Assembly: GCA_905221605.1 (NCBI GenBank)
Contig: CAJNDS010002746.1
Span: forward strand, 807,889-871,888
Reading direction: 5' to 3'
DNA: 64,000 nucleotides
From: Symbiodinium natans
Lineage: Eukaryota > Sar > Dinophyceae > Suessiales > Symbiodiniaceae
Of the stretch, positions 11,301-19,552 are shown in pieces. How positions within the stretch are numbered: the first letter of the stretch is position 1; every line of letters starts with the position of its first letter. Under the pieces are notes generated by a model, which made no database searches, was not told the DNA's origin, and saw only the letters and a program-made list of their open reading frames with translations. The translations under genes were made by a program, and so were the position numbers.

Positions 11301-13633
11301 ACTTTTGGGGGATTAGGGGGTTAGTTCGGGGGTTTTAGGGTTTAGGGCTTGCGGGCTTGGGGTTTAGGGTCTGATTCGGAGGGGTTTAGGGTTATATAGG
11401 GGGTTAGTTAGGGGGCTTTGGGTTTTGGGGCTTGGGCCGTAAGGCTCAGGGCTCCCAATCTTCAAGGGACCTCTGCAGGCTTAGTAGGGTTTAGGGTTTA
11501 GGGTTCAGTGTTTAAAGGTTTAGGGTTTAGGGCGAAGGGTCTGTTAAACCCTAAACCCTAAACCCTAAACCCTAAACCCTAAACCCTAAACCCTAAACCC
11601 TAAACCCTAAACCCTATTCCTAATTCTTGGAGGCTCCGCCTGTTGTTGGCTCATGTTTGTCTGTCCCTTAAGCTCATGCGTTTCCCTTCCCCCAGAAGAA
11701 TTCAGGGCTTAAGGTTAAGGGTTTAGGGTTCTTTCCGGATGATGAAGCCGAACTAATGGTTATTTAAGGGGGAACGGGGGCGGGGGGGGGGGGGGGGGGG
11801 GGCGTGTATTGGGTCGTAGGGAAACCGAAGCGGTCCATAAGAGGGCTTCTGAGCCTCCTAAGTGGATTTAGGGTTGAGGGTTCAGGGGTTTAGGGTCTTC
11901 CGGCCTAGCAAAGGAAGCCTCTTGTACAAATCTGAGGCTGATATACCTTCAATAGGGTTTAGGGTTTAGGGACCCTAAACCCTAAGCCCTAAGCCCTATA
12001 AGCCCTAAACCCTAAACCCTAAACCCTCAAAAAAGCTAAAAACGCTCAGCCCACGGCCATGGCCAGCCGAAAGATCCCATCCAGCTCCGAGAGCACGGCT
12101 GCAGGACCTCGAGGAGTTGAGTTTCGGGTTTTTTAGGTCTTTTCAGGGATTTTGGGGTTCTTGGGGCTTTTAGGGTCTTTTAAGGGCGTTTAGGGGTTTT
12201 TGGGTTTTTGGGCTTTTGTTTTTATGGTTTTTAGTGCATTTTAGGGCTTCTTAGGGTTCGGGCTTCAGGGTTTTTAGGGTTTTTAGGGTTGTTAGGGTTG
12301 TGAGGTTTTCGGTTTAAGGTGTTAGGGTTCAACTAGGATTGGAGGCTTATGGCCCTAAACCCAAAACGCTGAGGGTTTTAGGTCTAGGCTCACCTTAACC
12401 CTAAACCCTGAAGCCTAAACCCTAAACCCTAAAGCCTAAACCGGACGAACTCAGCTTGGTGCAGGAGCTACTGGGCTTAGGGTTTGAGGTCTGGGGCTAA
12501 GGCCCCATAAGAAGCACCCTGGATTTTGACCTTGAACCCCCCCAACACAGGCAACATAGCGGCCTCGTTTAACGGGTTTGGGCAATTTGTTTTACATGCT
12601 TTGGGGGCCCCTGCACGACCCTGAGCGCCCTAAATGGCGGTTTAGGGTTGAAGGTTTCGGGTTTAGGGTTCCTAAACCCGAAGCCCTCCAGCCGGAGAGC
12701 GTCTTGAGGCGGCCCGATTCACTCCCAGCCTCTCGGCCCTGCGCGTTGCACGGCATCTTGAGAACTTCATACCCTAAACCCTAAACCCTAAACCCTAAAC
12801 CCTAAACCCTAAACCCTAAACCCTAAACCCTAAACTGAAGCTGGCTGCTCGCAGGACGCTCCGTTCGAGCGTCGTCTGGAAGCCATTGGAGAGCATCAGA
12901 ATGCGCTGCAGCTCTGGCGCTCGCAAGTGTTGACCAGAATCAAGGTCACTCGGAAGGAGGCTAAACCCGCTTAACCCCTCAAGCCGATTAAATGGGTTCA
13001 GGGTTTAGGGTTTAGGGTTTGAGGTTTGGGGTTTAGGTGACCAAACCATAACCTTCAGCCCAAGTTATTGAATCTTTCGATTTTTGAGGTTCATAGGGGG
13101 TGAGGTCTGCCCCAGTCATTCATTCAGCTTTGGGGGAGAGAGAAAGAGAGAGAGTGAGAGAGAGAGAGAGAGACAGAGAGAGAAAGAGAGAGAGAGAGAG
13201 AGAGCGAGAGCGAGAGAGAGCGCACAGTCTTTGAGGTCAGGCTCTGCAAAGGCTTCGATCGCCGTTTTGTGGTTTAGGATTTCGGTACGTTTAGGCCTTT
13301 GCGGCATAAGCCCACAAGCCACTCACCCCATGTACCACAGCCCAGACTGAAGCAGTGAGCCGTATGCCCAGATTTACCGAGCCTTTCCTCAAAGAACCCC
13401 TAAACCCTAAACCCCAAACCCCAACCCTAAACCTCAAACCCCAAACCCCAGCCGTAAACCCCAAAGCCCAAGCCCTAAACCCTAAAACCTAAGCCCTAAA
13501 ACCTAAACGCTACACCCCACCACCCGGCGGCCCTGCACCCAGCAAAGGCTCAGGCTGTGGATCAACTCCTGCAGCAACAAGCCTAAATCCTGCATAAGCC
13601 AACAACCCAGACCCACAAAGCCATGGTTGGGGG

Positions 13634-13670
<37 letters not shown>

Positions 13671-13920
13671 GTGCAGGAGGGGAATTTGCAAGGTCAGGGT
13701 AAGGTTTCCAGGCTTCTCATTACAAAAAAAACTAAACCTAAACCCTAAACCCTAAACCCGAAACCCTAAACTCTAAGCCTCCCTAAGCTCTAAGCCCCAA
13801 GCCCTAAGCCTCTAAGGCCCCAACTCCTCCAAACACGAAGGCTCGCAGACTTTCTTCGAGTAAAACGATGATGCAATGTACAGGGTCATAGCATTGGGCA
13901 GAGACGGCTTGGACATGGGC

Positions 13921-14015
<95 letters not shown>

Positions 14016-17000
14016 GGTTTAGGGTTTAGGGTTTAGGGTTTAAGGTTTAGGGTTTGGGGTTTGGGGTTTGGGGTTTAGGGTTTAGGGTTTAGGGTTTGGG
14101 GTTTGGGGTTTAGGGTTGAGGTTTCGGGTTTCGACCCGAAACCTGAAAACCCTAAACCCCCCAAACGACCCTAAACCCACCACCTTAAACCCCAAACCCC
14201 CAACCCCTCCGCTTAAACCCTAGAACCACACAAAAACACGCACAAACCCCGAAGCCCACGAACCATACTTTGTATTGTATGCGCAGAGGGAGCTACAAGA
14301 AGCTTACTTGTAGCCAGAGGAAAATCATGACTAGCTACGGCTACAGATACCCTTCCCAGAACCCCAGTTCCAGCTACCCACGAACCTCCAAGCAAGCCGC
14401 AAACAGCTCTACACCCATAAGACCCCAAACCCTGAACCTAAACCTCCAACCCTGAACCCACCCCAAACCCTAAACCCTGAATCTTGCTACACAACCACCC
14501 CCTAAACCCTAAACCCTAAACTCAAAACCCTAAACCCTAAACCCTAAACCCTGAACCCTAAACCCTAAACCCTGAACCCTGAACCCCAATCCCCTTCCCC
14601 CTCCCCTCAGTGCATCTTTGCCCGAGCGGCGTGGACAAAACGCCCTGCCGGAGTCGCCAGCAACCGCTCTCCTGGTGACCTTCACAGATGCTAGACCCGA
14701 GAGTAATTTAGGGTTTAGAGATAGGGTTTAGGGTTTAGGGTCTAGGGTTTAGGGTTTAGGGCTTAGGGTTTGGGGTTTAGGGTTTAGGGTTTAGGGAAAG
14801 AGTTGAGGGTTTAGGGTTTAGGGTGTGAGGTTTGGGGCTCACAGGGTTTCCGAACTTTTCGGCTCATGGCGGAGAATTCCGGGCTCATGGGCTAGCACAC
14901 AACAGCAAGAGCTGCAAGTGTGCGAACAGCCCTAAACCCCAAACCCCAAACCCTAAACCCTAAACCCTAAACCCTCAAAATCAAAGGCTTAAACCCCAAC
15001 CACCGACCTCCTTTGCAGGGTTTAGGGCTTAGGGTTCGGGGTTTAAGGAATTGGGGCTGAGTGTTCATAAGGGCTCTACCTTAGTAACTTTTGGGCTTGC
15101 ATATTGTTTCTTAATTGAGGTTGTGGGTTTAGGCTTTTGAACTAAGCGATGCTGGGCTTGCCGGATGTTTTTTTTCTGGGATGAGGTTGTGGGGATTTGA
15201 GTTGAAGGGTTTTGGGGCTTGCATTTGGGATGTTCGCCCTTATGCAAACAGTCCTTAATTGGGATTCTAACAGGGGGCACTTTCATCCCTATTGAGGAAT
15301 GTTAGAATAAGGTGGAACATCCCATGCTTGCATGATGTATTTATTGGGATGAGGTTGTGGGTTTGGGGGATCTTAAGGGACATTCGGCTTGCATGAGTTT
15401 TTTGGATGAAGTTGTGTGTTTAAGGGTTTTGAAACAAGGCTTTTGGGCATGATTTTTTGGGGGGTTGTGGGCTTCGGGGTTTTAAGTTGAGGGATTTTCG
15501 GCTTGCATGAGTTCTTTTTGGGATGAGGTTGGGGGTTGAAGGGTTTTCAGTTGAGGCATATTGGGCTTGCATGTTCTTTTGGGATGAGGTCGTGGGTTTA
15601 CAGCTTCTAAAAGAAAGGATTTTAAGCTTGCATTTTTTGGGGGATGGCATAGTGGGTTCAGGGGTTTTGAGTTTAGGCAGTTTGGAGCTGCATGACTTGT
15701 TGGGATGAGGTTATGGGATCAGGGGTATTGAGCTAAGGCATTTTAGGTTTTGAGTTGAACCATTTTGGACTTGCCCCTAAACCCCTAAACCCCTCAACCC
15801 CTAAACCCTAAACCCTATACCCTGAGCTTTGGTCCTTCTGAGTGCTGGGCCCCGCAAGACCAGGATAGACGGTGTCCGGATACTTGGCCGTCCTTGGCCG
15901 GCGTAGGGGCTGATGATGTGTTCGACGCAGAGCCAACTATAACCTAAAAAGAGTTCGGGTTTAGGGTTTAGGGTTTAGGGTTTAGGGTTTAGGGTTTAGG
16001 GTTTAGGGTTTAGGGTTTAGGGTTTAGGGTTTAGGGTTTAGGGTTTAGGGTTTAGGGTATAGGTTTAGGATGGATGGATGGATGCAGGCCGGTCAGCACG
16101 AAGCGGGCCGGGCAATCGAGGCAGGGAAACCTCACAGTGTCCATCCCACAGCACACGCAGCACAGACTGGAAGTGTGGACCCGGGCACAGAGCCCATGCC
16201 AACCCTCAGCCGGAGCAGGGCTTAGGGTTTAGGGCTTGGGGGGTTTAGGCTTTAGGGTTTAGGGTTCAATCGAGACCTGTAAGCCCCAGAAGCCTCTCGC
16301 TCACGCGTTCAGCACCTTCAAAACATCCAGCCCTGACCCCGACAGCGGCTAGCGTCCGTCGCAGGTCTTTGCCGCGTGCTGCGCTGAGCTGTGGCCCACA
16401 GCGCAGGGCACGCAGAATGGCCTGGACCTCATAATATGGTTTAGGGTTTAGGGAGAATGGGCCCCTTCTTGTTGGCTGAAGACAGGGTCTGGCAGGCCCA
16501 TTCGCAGGAAAATGCTCCCTCAGTGAGGAAGCCGTCCGGTGCGGCACCACTGCCGGCCAACGTTGCGTTGCTGGGCTTGGTAGCCCAGTAACCATATGGG
16601 GACTCTGTATATTAGGGGCACCTTATGGGGGTCCTGATTAGAAGGGAATCGTAATATTTGGGAGACTATACTAGGGGTTCCCTATTCCAAGATGGCCAGC
16701 GCACGACTGCACTTGAGACTTCGTAGACCCTTTCGAAGCTGGTCGCTTCGCGATCGAAGACAGTGAGCCCAGACACCTGTCCCCGCAATCAGCCTAAACT
16801 AGTTTGGAACTTACAAAATAACTGAAGCTTTCAAAGTGCTCTTCAACCAATATGGGGAAATATTCCAAGGGCATATGCAGGCCTGCACTATTCTAGCAAC
16901 CCCATATGAGAATGAAATTGCTAGAGCTCCAACTGGGAAGGTTTAGGTAGGTCCGAAATCCCTCGCTTAGTCCAAAAGATCATGCAAACACCTCAATGGA

Positions 17001-18720
17001 CGACGGTTGAGTTACATGTCACGCCCTGCATATCACCCCTTGTTGCCACATTATCGTTTCGGGTACCAGTACCCAAAACGCCTACAAAGTGGAAACATCC
17101 CCGCCAAACCATACAAGGACCTGTGGCACCTCACGCCCTAAAGAACCCCGGATGCTAACCCCTCCCCTCAGCTCAGCCCGCGCACAACCGGGCGAAGAAA
17201 AATGTTTCCAGATTGGTGCCCAGCCTGAAACCGTGAATGCTAAAGACCTAACCCTGGACTGCGTAGTATAAGGGTGCACATTTTCGGGGTTGGCTACTTT
17301 ATATAAGGGAACCTAGAAGCCAAAAACAGGGGCAAAAGAGCACCACTGGGTCAACCCGAACCCTAAACACCCAAACCCTAAACCCTGAACAGCAAACCCA
17401 CCCTGAACCCCAAACCCCAAACCCCAAACCCCAAACCCCAAACCCCAAACCCCAAACCCCAAACCCCAACCCTGAACCCCAAACCCTCAACCCTGACTTC
17501 AGGCCCTGGCTGAGCATCCACCTGAGCCCGGCGAGGAACCAGAGACTTTTGGATTTGTTTTGGGTTTACGGTTTAGCGCTAAGACTAAGAGCTCAGGGTA
17601 TCTTGAAGCTCAAGCCCTTTAAGCCCTAACTCCTAAGCCCTATAAAGCCCTTGAAGCCTAACTCCTCAAAGTTTAGGGTTTTGAGGAGTTCAGAGCCTTA
17701 GGCGGGAGGGGTTAGGAGCTCCGGGAAGTTCAGGGTATGCGGTTTAAGGGTTCGGAGATTGAGGGTTTAGGGCTTGGGGTTCCGGGTTGAGGCTTAGGGT
17801 TTAGGGCTTCGGGATGAGGATTTCAGGGTTGCCCCTCCCTACCTCGTCCTCGAAGGCACCGGGCTCGAAGAGCACCGCATCCAGCATGGCCTCACACAGA
17901 CCCCCCAAAAAACCCTAAGACTTGGGATGTTCTCACCCCCAACCCCAAACCCTAAACCATAAACCCCTACACCCGACGGGAAGAAGCCTAGGAAACCCTA
18001 GATCCTACACCCTAAAACGGCCTAATTCGCTAGACAAAAAGAGGTAAGGTACAGAAGGCCAGAATTTGAGATGCACTAAGTCCTACGTACACCCTACACC
18101 CTACACCCTAAACCCTGAACCCCAGCCCTAAACCCTAAACCCTAAACCCTAAACCCTAAACCCTAAACCCTAAACCCTAAACCCTAAACCCTAAACCCTA
18201 AACCCCAAAAGCCCCTGCTCGGCCACGCGCCTGCAACTGCGGCGACGAGAGAGCCGCGAAGTGACGGCGGTCCTCGGCTCAGGGCTCCTTTTGGGGGGGG
18301 TCCCTAAACCCTAAACCCTAAACCCTAAACCCTAAAGCCCTTGATAGGGTTCAGGGCAAGTTCAGGGTTCAGGGTTTGGGGTTTGGGGTTTCGGGTTAGG
18401 GGTTAGGGGATCGAAGGGGCTTGCTGGTTCCGGGTCTAGGGTTTAGGGTGCAGGCTTTGGAAGGTTCAGGGCGAAACCCTAAACCCTAAATGTTAAACTG
18501 AACCGGAGGGCCGTGAAATGAAACCCCACAATCCCCCTAGAGCCCCTGCCAGCCTGACATGCCAACAATGGGTTTAGGGTTTAAGTTTAGGGCTTCGGGA
18601 CCTTAAACCTTAAACCCTAAACCCTAAACCCAAAACCCTAAACCCTAAACCCTATGAAAAGCCGAGAGTCGTTGAAGAACTGCAGCACCAGCGGCACGCG
18701 CAGGTAAGGTGCCTCGGGGT
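2101..18720 (-). CDS. Large multi-exon gene, DUF3638-type giant protein (partial; exons listed separately)
   Basis: Islands on the minus strand splice into a protein whose order of motifs matches, from memory, the very large eukaryotic family carrying DUF3638/DUF3645 (often annotated as P-loop or ubiquitin-hydrolase-like; function not established). In order: PEAPYLRVPLVLQFFN, DRRHFAALSSPQLQ, AMLDAVLFEPGAFEDE, an LLATPAG segment, PAAVLSELDGIFRLAMAV, VLYAVRLWVRA, AAPMLERWCQRAI, VACTLWLHLAFI, VSTLLCAELFLNANLD and QLGFLDTEIFE. Many joins keep phase using GT, GC and GA donors, the donor set known for dinoflagellates. Introns consist mainly of TTTAGGG/CCCTAAA tracts. The N-terminal exons probably reach to about 23.1 kb and the C-terminus may lie left of the window. 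The span given covers only the part tied to the family. Individual exons between 14.7 and 17.8 kb could instead be intron content. Confidence 0.6.
2361..2420 (-). CDS. DUF3638-type protein exon (QLGFLDTEIFE)
   Basis: The phase carried from 2851 gives R-QQSEQLGFLDTEIFEPRAH and then the frame runs into a plus-strand poly-C tract (poly-G in sense) at 2330-2359. The donor cannot be placed because of the homopolymer. The motif LGxxDTExF fits the family. Confidence 0.5.
2851..2923 (-). CDS. DUF3638-type protein exon (VSTLL motif)
   Basis: Acceptor GCTGAAG, then codons VSTLLCAELFLNANLDSNSV-GSR, then donor CG|GTTTAGGG. VSTLLxAxxFLxxN is the family signature that follows the LERW exon. Phase is consistent on both sides. 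Confidence 0.65.
3435..3532 (-). CDS. DUF3638-type protein exon (LWLHLAFI region)
   Basis: Acceptor CCCTAAG, one base, 32 codons SLDGPKMRKVACTLWLHLAF-IQHGVSSEPSSR, one base, donor G|GTGGGGTTTAGGG. The phase matches both neighbours (3791 and 2923). The acceptor AG is formed inside a CCCTAAG heptamer variant. Confidence 0.65.
3791..3864 (-). CDS. DUF3638-type protein exon (PMLERWCQRAI motif)
   Basis: Acceptor CCGCCGCAG, then AAPMLERWCQRAIREGQTEA-RFFL plus two bases, then donor GG|GTTTAGGG. Third positions are about 90% G or C. PMLERWxxRA followed by VSTLL in the next exons is the family order. The upstream intron contains the longest TTTAGGG run of the region (3897-4186). Confidence 0.65.
3897..4186 (+). 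repeat. Long TTTAGGG tract
   Basis: About 290 bp of nearly perfect TTTAGGG heptamers with occasional GGGTTAGGG or GGGTAGGG slips. It forms most of the 3' part of the intron upstream of the exon at 3864 (CCCTAAA in gene sense). Confidence 0.95.
4187..5954. repeat. Intron-like spacer: degenerate telomere repeat, poly-C, inverted-repeat elements
   Basis: Degenerate TTTAGGG (4187-4430), a CCCTAAA tract (4708-4796), a C-rich block with poly-C runs (5265-5338), a short TTTAGGG run (5584-5625), and two copies of a short element family (about 4490-4610 and 5705-5815) with the shared core GGGTACC...AAGGGAACC. A small plus-strand island at 5544-5577 is bounded by CAG| and CAG|GTGAAG but is too short to call. 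Confidence 0.5.
5955..6043 (-). CDS. DUF3638-type protein exon (before PMLERW)
   Basis: Acceptor CCTTCAG, two bases and 29 codons: LNPNPCKAAAISQASSETAK, then LLETRSNDW. A GC donor (TGG|GCCGC) follows. It ends in phase 0 and joins to AAPMLERW at 3864 in phase 0, as the family predicts. The plus strand is open too but lacks a family match. Confidence 0.55.
6044..8990. repeat. Intron-like region with a long CCCTAAA/CCCCAAA block
   Basis: TTTGGGG/TTTAGGG at 6056-6290, then about 400 bp of degenerate CCCTAAA/CCCCAAA (6345-6757), and further runs at 8024-8140, 8610-8702 and 8870-8990. Weak exon candidates: minus 6763-6793 (acceptor GTGCAG, donor G|GTGGTTTGG), and minus about 8185-8270, with CVTRWEYGFKGPNCEL, which resembles the end of an EGF-like repeat. 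A 122-codon plus-strand open frame at 7155-7523 has no recognisable features. Confidence 0.45.
6345..6757 (-). repeat. CCCTAAA/CCCCAAA/CCCCACA variant array
   Basis: More than 50 heptamer units in which CCCTAAA alternates with CCCCAAA, CCCCACA, CCCCAGA and CCCCGGA variants. Variant pairs recur at intervals, suggesting a higher-order unit that has been duplicated locally. Confidence 0.85.
8991..9056 (-). CDS. DUF3638-type protein exon (LYAVRL region)
   Basis: Acceptor ACCCTAG, two bases, then LTCAQVLYAVRLWVRATLPA-V and a donor G|GTTTGGGG. The intron starts with the repeat, and the acceptor lies at the end of a CCCTAAA run. The phase fits the exon at 12051. Confidence 0.6.
9377..9490 (+). repeat. 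Dispersed repeat copy 1
   Basis: GTTCAGCATCACAAGTTCAA, GCATTCACCAG, CGCCCGAAAAGTAACCAC and GAATCCCATTATCATT are shared in order with 23830-23945. Confidence 0.8.
10867..11140 (+). repeat. Poly-G tract with sparse C and T
   Basis: About 275 bp of G interrupted by single C, T or A bases, for example GGGGCGGGGGG. It begins at TTTTTTGGAGGGG after an AT-rich stretch and ends at GGGTTCTTGAGCC. The glycine or proline open frames here are artefacts of the homopolymer. Confidence 0.9.
12051..12107 (-). CDS. DUF3638-type protein exon (SPAAVLxxLDxLxxLA region)
   Basis: Acceptor TCCTCGAG, two bases, PAAVLSELDGIFRLAMAV, one base, then a GC donor (GTGG|GCTGAG). Joined to the exon at 9056 it gives ...AMAV-E-LTCAQVLYAVRL... 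in exact phase. That junction matches the family order and implies that islands between 9.1 and 12.0 kb are intron. Confidence 0.6.
13136..13216. repeat. GA/AG dinucleotide microsatellite
   Basis: About 80 bp of GAGAGA with occasional AAAG, TGAG and CGAG interruptions. Confidence 0.9.
13916..14125 (+). repeat. Homogeneous TTGAGGG block followed by TTTAGGG and TTTGGGG
   Basis: Roughly fourteen consecutive TTGAGGG units switch abruptly to TTTAGGG and then TTTGGGG units. The block structure of variants implies local unit amplification rather than random decay of a TTTAGGG array. Confidence 0.9.
14609..14679 (-). CDS. DUF3638-type protein exon (LATP motif)
   Basis: Acceptor GTGAAG, then one base and SPGERLLATPAGRFVHAARA-KMH, then a GA donor (CACT|GAGGGG). 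The LATPxG motif matches the family stretch that follows the FEPG motif. The end phase (1) fits the next exon at 12107. The plus strand also has a good acceptor here (CCCCTCAG) and an open frame, so strand depends on the family match. Confidence 0.45.
15090..15775 (+). repeat. Minisatellite, about 60-bp unit, about eleven diverged copies
   Basis: The unit is approximately GGGCTTGCATG...TTTTGGGATGAGGTTGTGGGTTT...GGGTTTTGAGTTGAGGCATTTT. Copies begin near 15099, 15160, 15215, 15325, 15387, 15446, 15501, 15563, 15624 and 15686. One copy is interrupted by the inverted-repeat element at 15225-15324. Confidence 0.75.
15225..15324. mobile_element. Short inverted-repeat element, family A
   Basis: TTGGGATGTTCGCCCTTATG...ACAGTCCTTAATTGGGATT on the left, AATAAGGTGGAACATCCCA on the right. 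It interrupts a minisatellite unit. Confidence 0.75.
15821..15943 (-). CDS. Candidate exon, unidentified
   Basis: A strong acceptor (CTCTTTTTAG|G) and a GT donor that opens the repeat (CAGG|GTATAGGG) delimit 123 bp. Two frames are open: one begins YSWLCVEHIISPYAGQGRPS, the other VIVGSASNTSSAPTPAKDGQ. The frame cannot be fixed without neighbours. Confidence 0.45.
15955..16068 (+). repeat. TTTAGGG tract
   Basis: About sixteen perfect TTTAGGG heptamers, upstream in gene sense of the exon at 15943 and separated from its acceptor by about 12 bp. Confidence 0.95.
16277..16427 (-). CDS. Candidate exon, helical segment, unidentified
   Basis: Fifty codons run from acceptor TTATGAG to donor CTTACAG|GTCTCG. 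They read VQAILRALRCGPQLSAARGK, then DLRRTLAAVGVRAGCFEGAE, and on to VSERLLGLT. The Leu/Ala/Arg-rich pattern is helical. Both splice sites are good. The family expected between the FEPG and LATP motifs does not obviously contain it, so it may be a lineage insertion or a different gene. Confidence 0.5.
16455..16590 (-). CDS. Candidate exon, unidentified
   Basis: The minus strand reads YWATKPSNATLAGSGAAPDG, then FLTEGAFSCEWACQTLSSAN, with third positions about 70% G or C. Acceptor candidates are CTACCAAG and AAGCCCAG. Its 5' edge touches the inverted-repeat element at 16597. The donor is probably GC (AAGGG|GCCC), but the phase to the next island was not resolved. Confidence 0.4.
16597..16692. 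mobile_element. Short inverted-repeat element, family B2, between two candidate exons
   Basis: Shares TTAGGGGCACCTTATGGGGG and GAAGGGAATCGTAATATTTG, then ACTAGGGGTTCCCTATTCC, with copies at 45151 and 57785. It fills nearly the whole gap between the islands at 16455-16590 and 16695-16776. Confidence 0.65.
16695..16776 (-). CDS. Candidate exon, unidentified
   Basis: Acceptor GGGGACAG is followed by VSGLTVFDREATSFERVYEV and onward to about VVRW. The open frame runs directly into a short inverted-repeat element at 16597-16692, so the element begins at the exon edge. The donor is unclear (GC or GA candidates). Confidence 0.4.
17843..17890 (-). CDS. DUF3638-type protein exon (DAVLFEPG motif)
   Basis: Sixteen codons AMLDAVLFEPGAFEDE lie between acceptor GTGTGAG and a clean GT donor GAG|GTAGGG. 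Third positions are almost all G or C. Spliced to the previous exon it gives SSPQLQ-AMLDAVLFEPG, which is the family signature. Confidence 0.65.
18085..18205 (-). repeat. CCCTAAA tract within an intron
   Basis: About fifteen CCCTAAA units between the family-matching exons at 18231 and 17890, so the tract is intronic. Confidence 0.9.
18231..18272 (-). CDS. DUF3638-type protein exon (ALSSPQLQ motif)
   Basis: Fourteen codons DRRHFAALSSPQLQ follow acceptor GAGCCGAG and end at CAG|GCGCGTGG, a GC donor. Family members carry an 'ALxSPQLQxxLDAVLFEPG' stretch, and here the next exon supplies AMLDAVLFEPG. Both ends are phase 0. The downstream intron soon runs into a CCCTAAA tract of about 120 bp (on the plus strand). 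Confidence 0.65.
18671..18720 (-). CDS. DUF3638-type protein exon (PYLRVPLVLQFFN motif)
   Basis: The minus strand reads PEAPYLRVPLVLQFFN, then AAC|GACTCTCGG, a GA donor. The motif xYLRVPLVLQFF is typical of this family as remembered. Read through the GA donor into the next exon, it gives ...LQFFN-DRRHFAAL..., the expected family continuation in phase 0. A GT donor 20 bp further on (ATAGG|GTTTAGGG) breaks phase, so the GA donor is preferred. Confidence 0.65.
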
Positions 18721-19192
18721 CTCGCGGAGGTTAGGGTTTCTAAATCTAAGGTTTGGGTTTAGGGTTTAGGGTTTAGGGTTTGGGGTTTGGGGTTTGGGGT
18801 TTGGGGTTTAGGGTTTGGGGTTTGAGGTTTGGGGTTTGGGGTTTAGGGTTTAGGGTTTCGGGTTTAGGGTCTAGGGAAAGCTGAGGGACGTTCGCCGGTT
18901 AGCTGGGCATATGCTTGGGTGGTTCGGCAGTATGTTCGCTTGTTGAATCTCGGTCATCGAACATCTTCTAGTATAGAGTACACCCTAAACCCTAAACCCT
19001 ATCGTAATACAGAGCTATGCCTGCCCCCCTCACCCGCCCTACGCACAATGCGCACAAGCCCTGGAACGCAAGCTTGACGCAACCCGAGGCCTAATCCCAA
19101 GAACATCTAAACCCGTTTTGGGTCCCTAAACCCTATAAACCCTAAACCTTAAACCCTAAACCTTAAGCCCCGAAGCGCGAAACCGTAAAAAC

Positions 19193-19245
19193 GTGGAGTG
19201 TGAGCTCCGGGCTGAGAGGAACGTGAGGAGCTGCTCAAACTCTGC
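19193..19245 (-). CDS. Exon, unidentified (large gene)
   Basis: Acceptor CCCTCGCAG is followed by AEFEQLLTFLSARSSHS and donor TCCAC|GTTTTTACGG. It starts in phase 0, matching the end of the exon at 19503, and ends in phase 2. Confidence 0.45.
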
Positions 19246-19502
19246 CTGCGAGGGTGTTGAGGGTTCGGGTTTACGGTCTAAGGTCTAAGGTCTAGGGTTA
19301 AGGGTTAAGGGTTAAGGGTTAAGGGTTCAGGGTTTAGGGTTTAGGGTTTAGGGTTTAGGGTGGTATTTTGGGAGAAGTAGGGTGGCTTGCCAGCTCGTGG
19401 CTTGAAAATGTGTGTAGGGTTTCAGGACATTGGGAGGAATGTACCCTAAACCCTACACCCTAAACCCTGGCCCTCTACCCTGAACCCCTAAACCCGAAAA
19501 AC

Positions 19503-19552
19503 CTGCTCAGCGAAGTTCGCGTCTGAAAGCGTGGGCTGTTCTTGTTCGCAGG
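19503..19552 (-). CDS. Exon, unidentified (large gene, N-terminal side)
   Basis: Acceptor ACCAGAG, then two bases and sixteen codons CEQEQPTLSDANFAEQ, then donor CAG|GTTTTTCGGG. It ends in phase 0, which fits the next exon at 19245 without any shift. Confidence 0.45.

Larger units (their letters stand above)
9057..12050. repeat. Spacer with G-run, CCCTATAAA block and other repeats
   Basis: TTTAGGG run at 9058-9120, TTTGGGG variants at 9200-9380, a dispersed repeat at 9377-9490, degenerate relics of the 21-bp repeat at about 9670-9775, CCCTATAAA-type units at 10020-10260, a G-run at 10867-11140 and CCCTAAA at 11546-11615. Islands such as 10315-10395 and 10520-10573 are open on both strands. 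Because exons 12051 and 9056 join in exact phase, these islands are probably intronic. Confidence 0.5.
12108..14608. repeat. Spacer between exons with repeat tracts and ambiguous islands
   Basis: Degenerate GGGTTTTTAGGG units at 12120-12330, a CCCTAAA run at 12774-12835, a GA microsatellite at 13136-13215, poly-G at 13635-13668, the TTGAGGG block at 13916-14016 and CCCTAAA at 14455-14590. Islands at 12560-12638, 12680-12775, 12838-12960, 13815-13917 and 14270-14430 are open on both strands. The 12838-12960 island, for example, reads EAGCSQDAPFERRLEAIGEH on plus and LRAPELQRILMLSNGFQTTL on minus, so no strand is assigned. Confidence 0.45.

Noticed and set aside
12043-12048. Stop codon ending a gene after RLAMAVG
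   Set aside because: A GC donor just before it joins the next family-matching exon at 9056 in exact phase.
14213-14455. Overlapping plus and minus open frames
   Set aside because: Both strands open, no way to prefer one; no motif.
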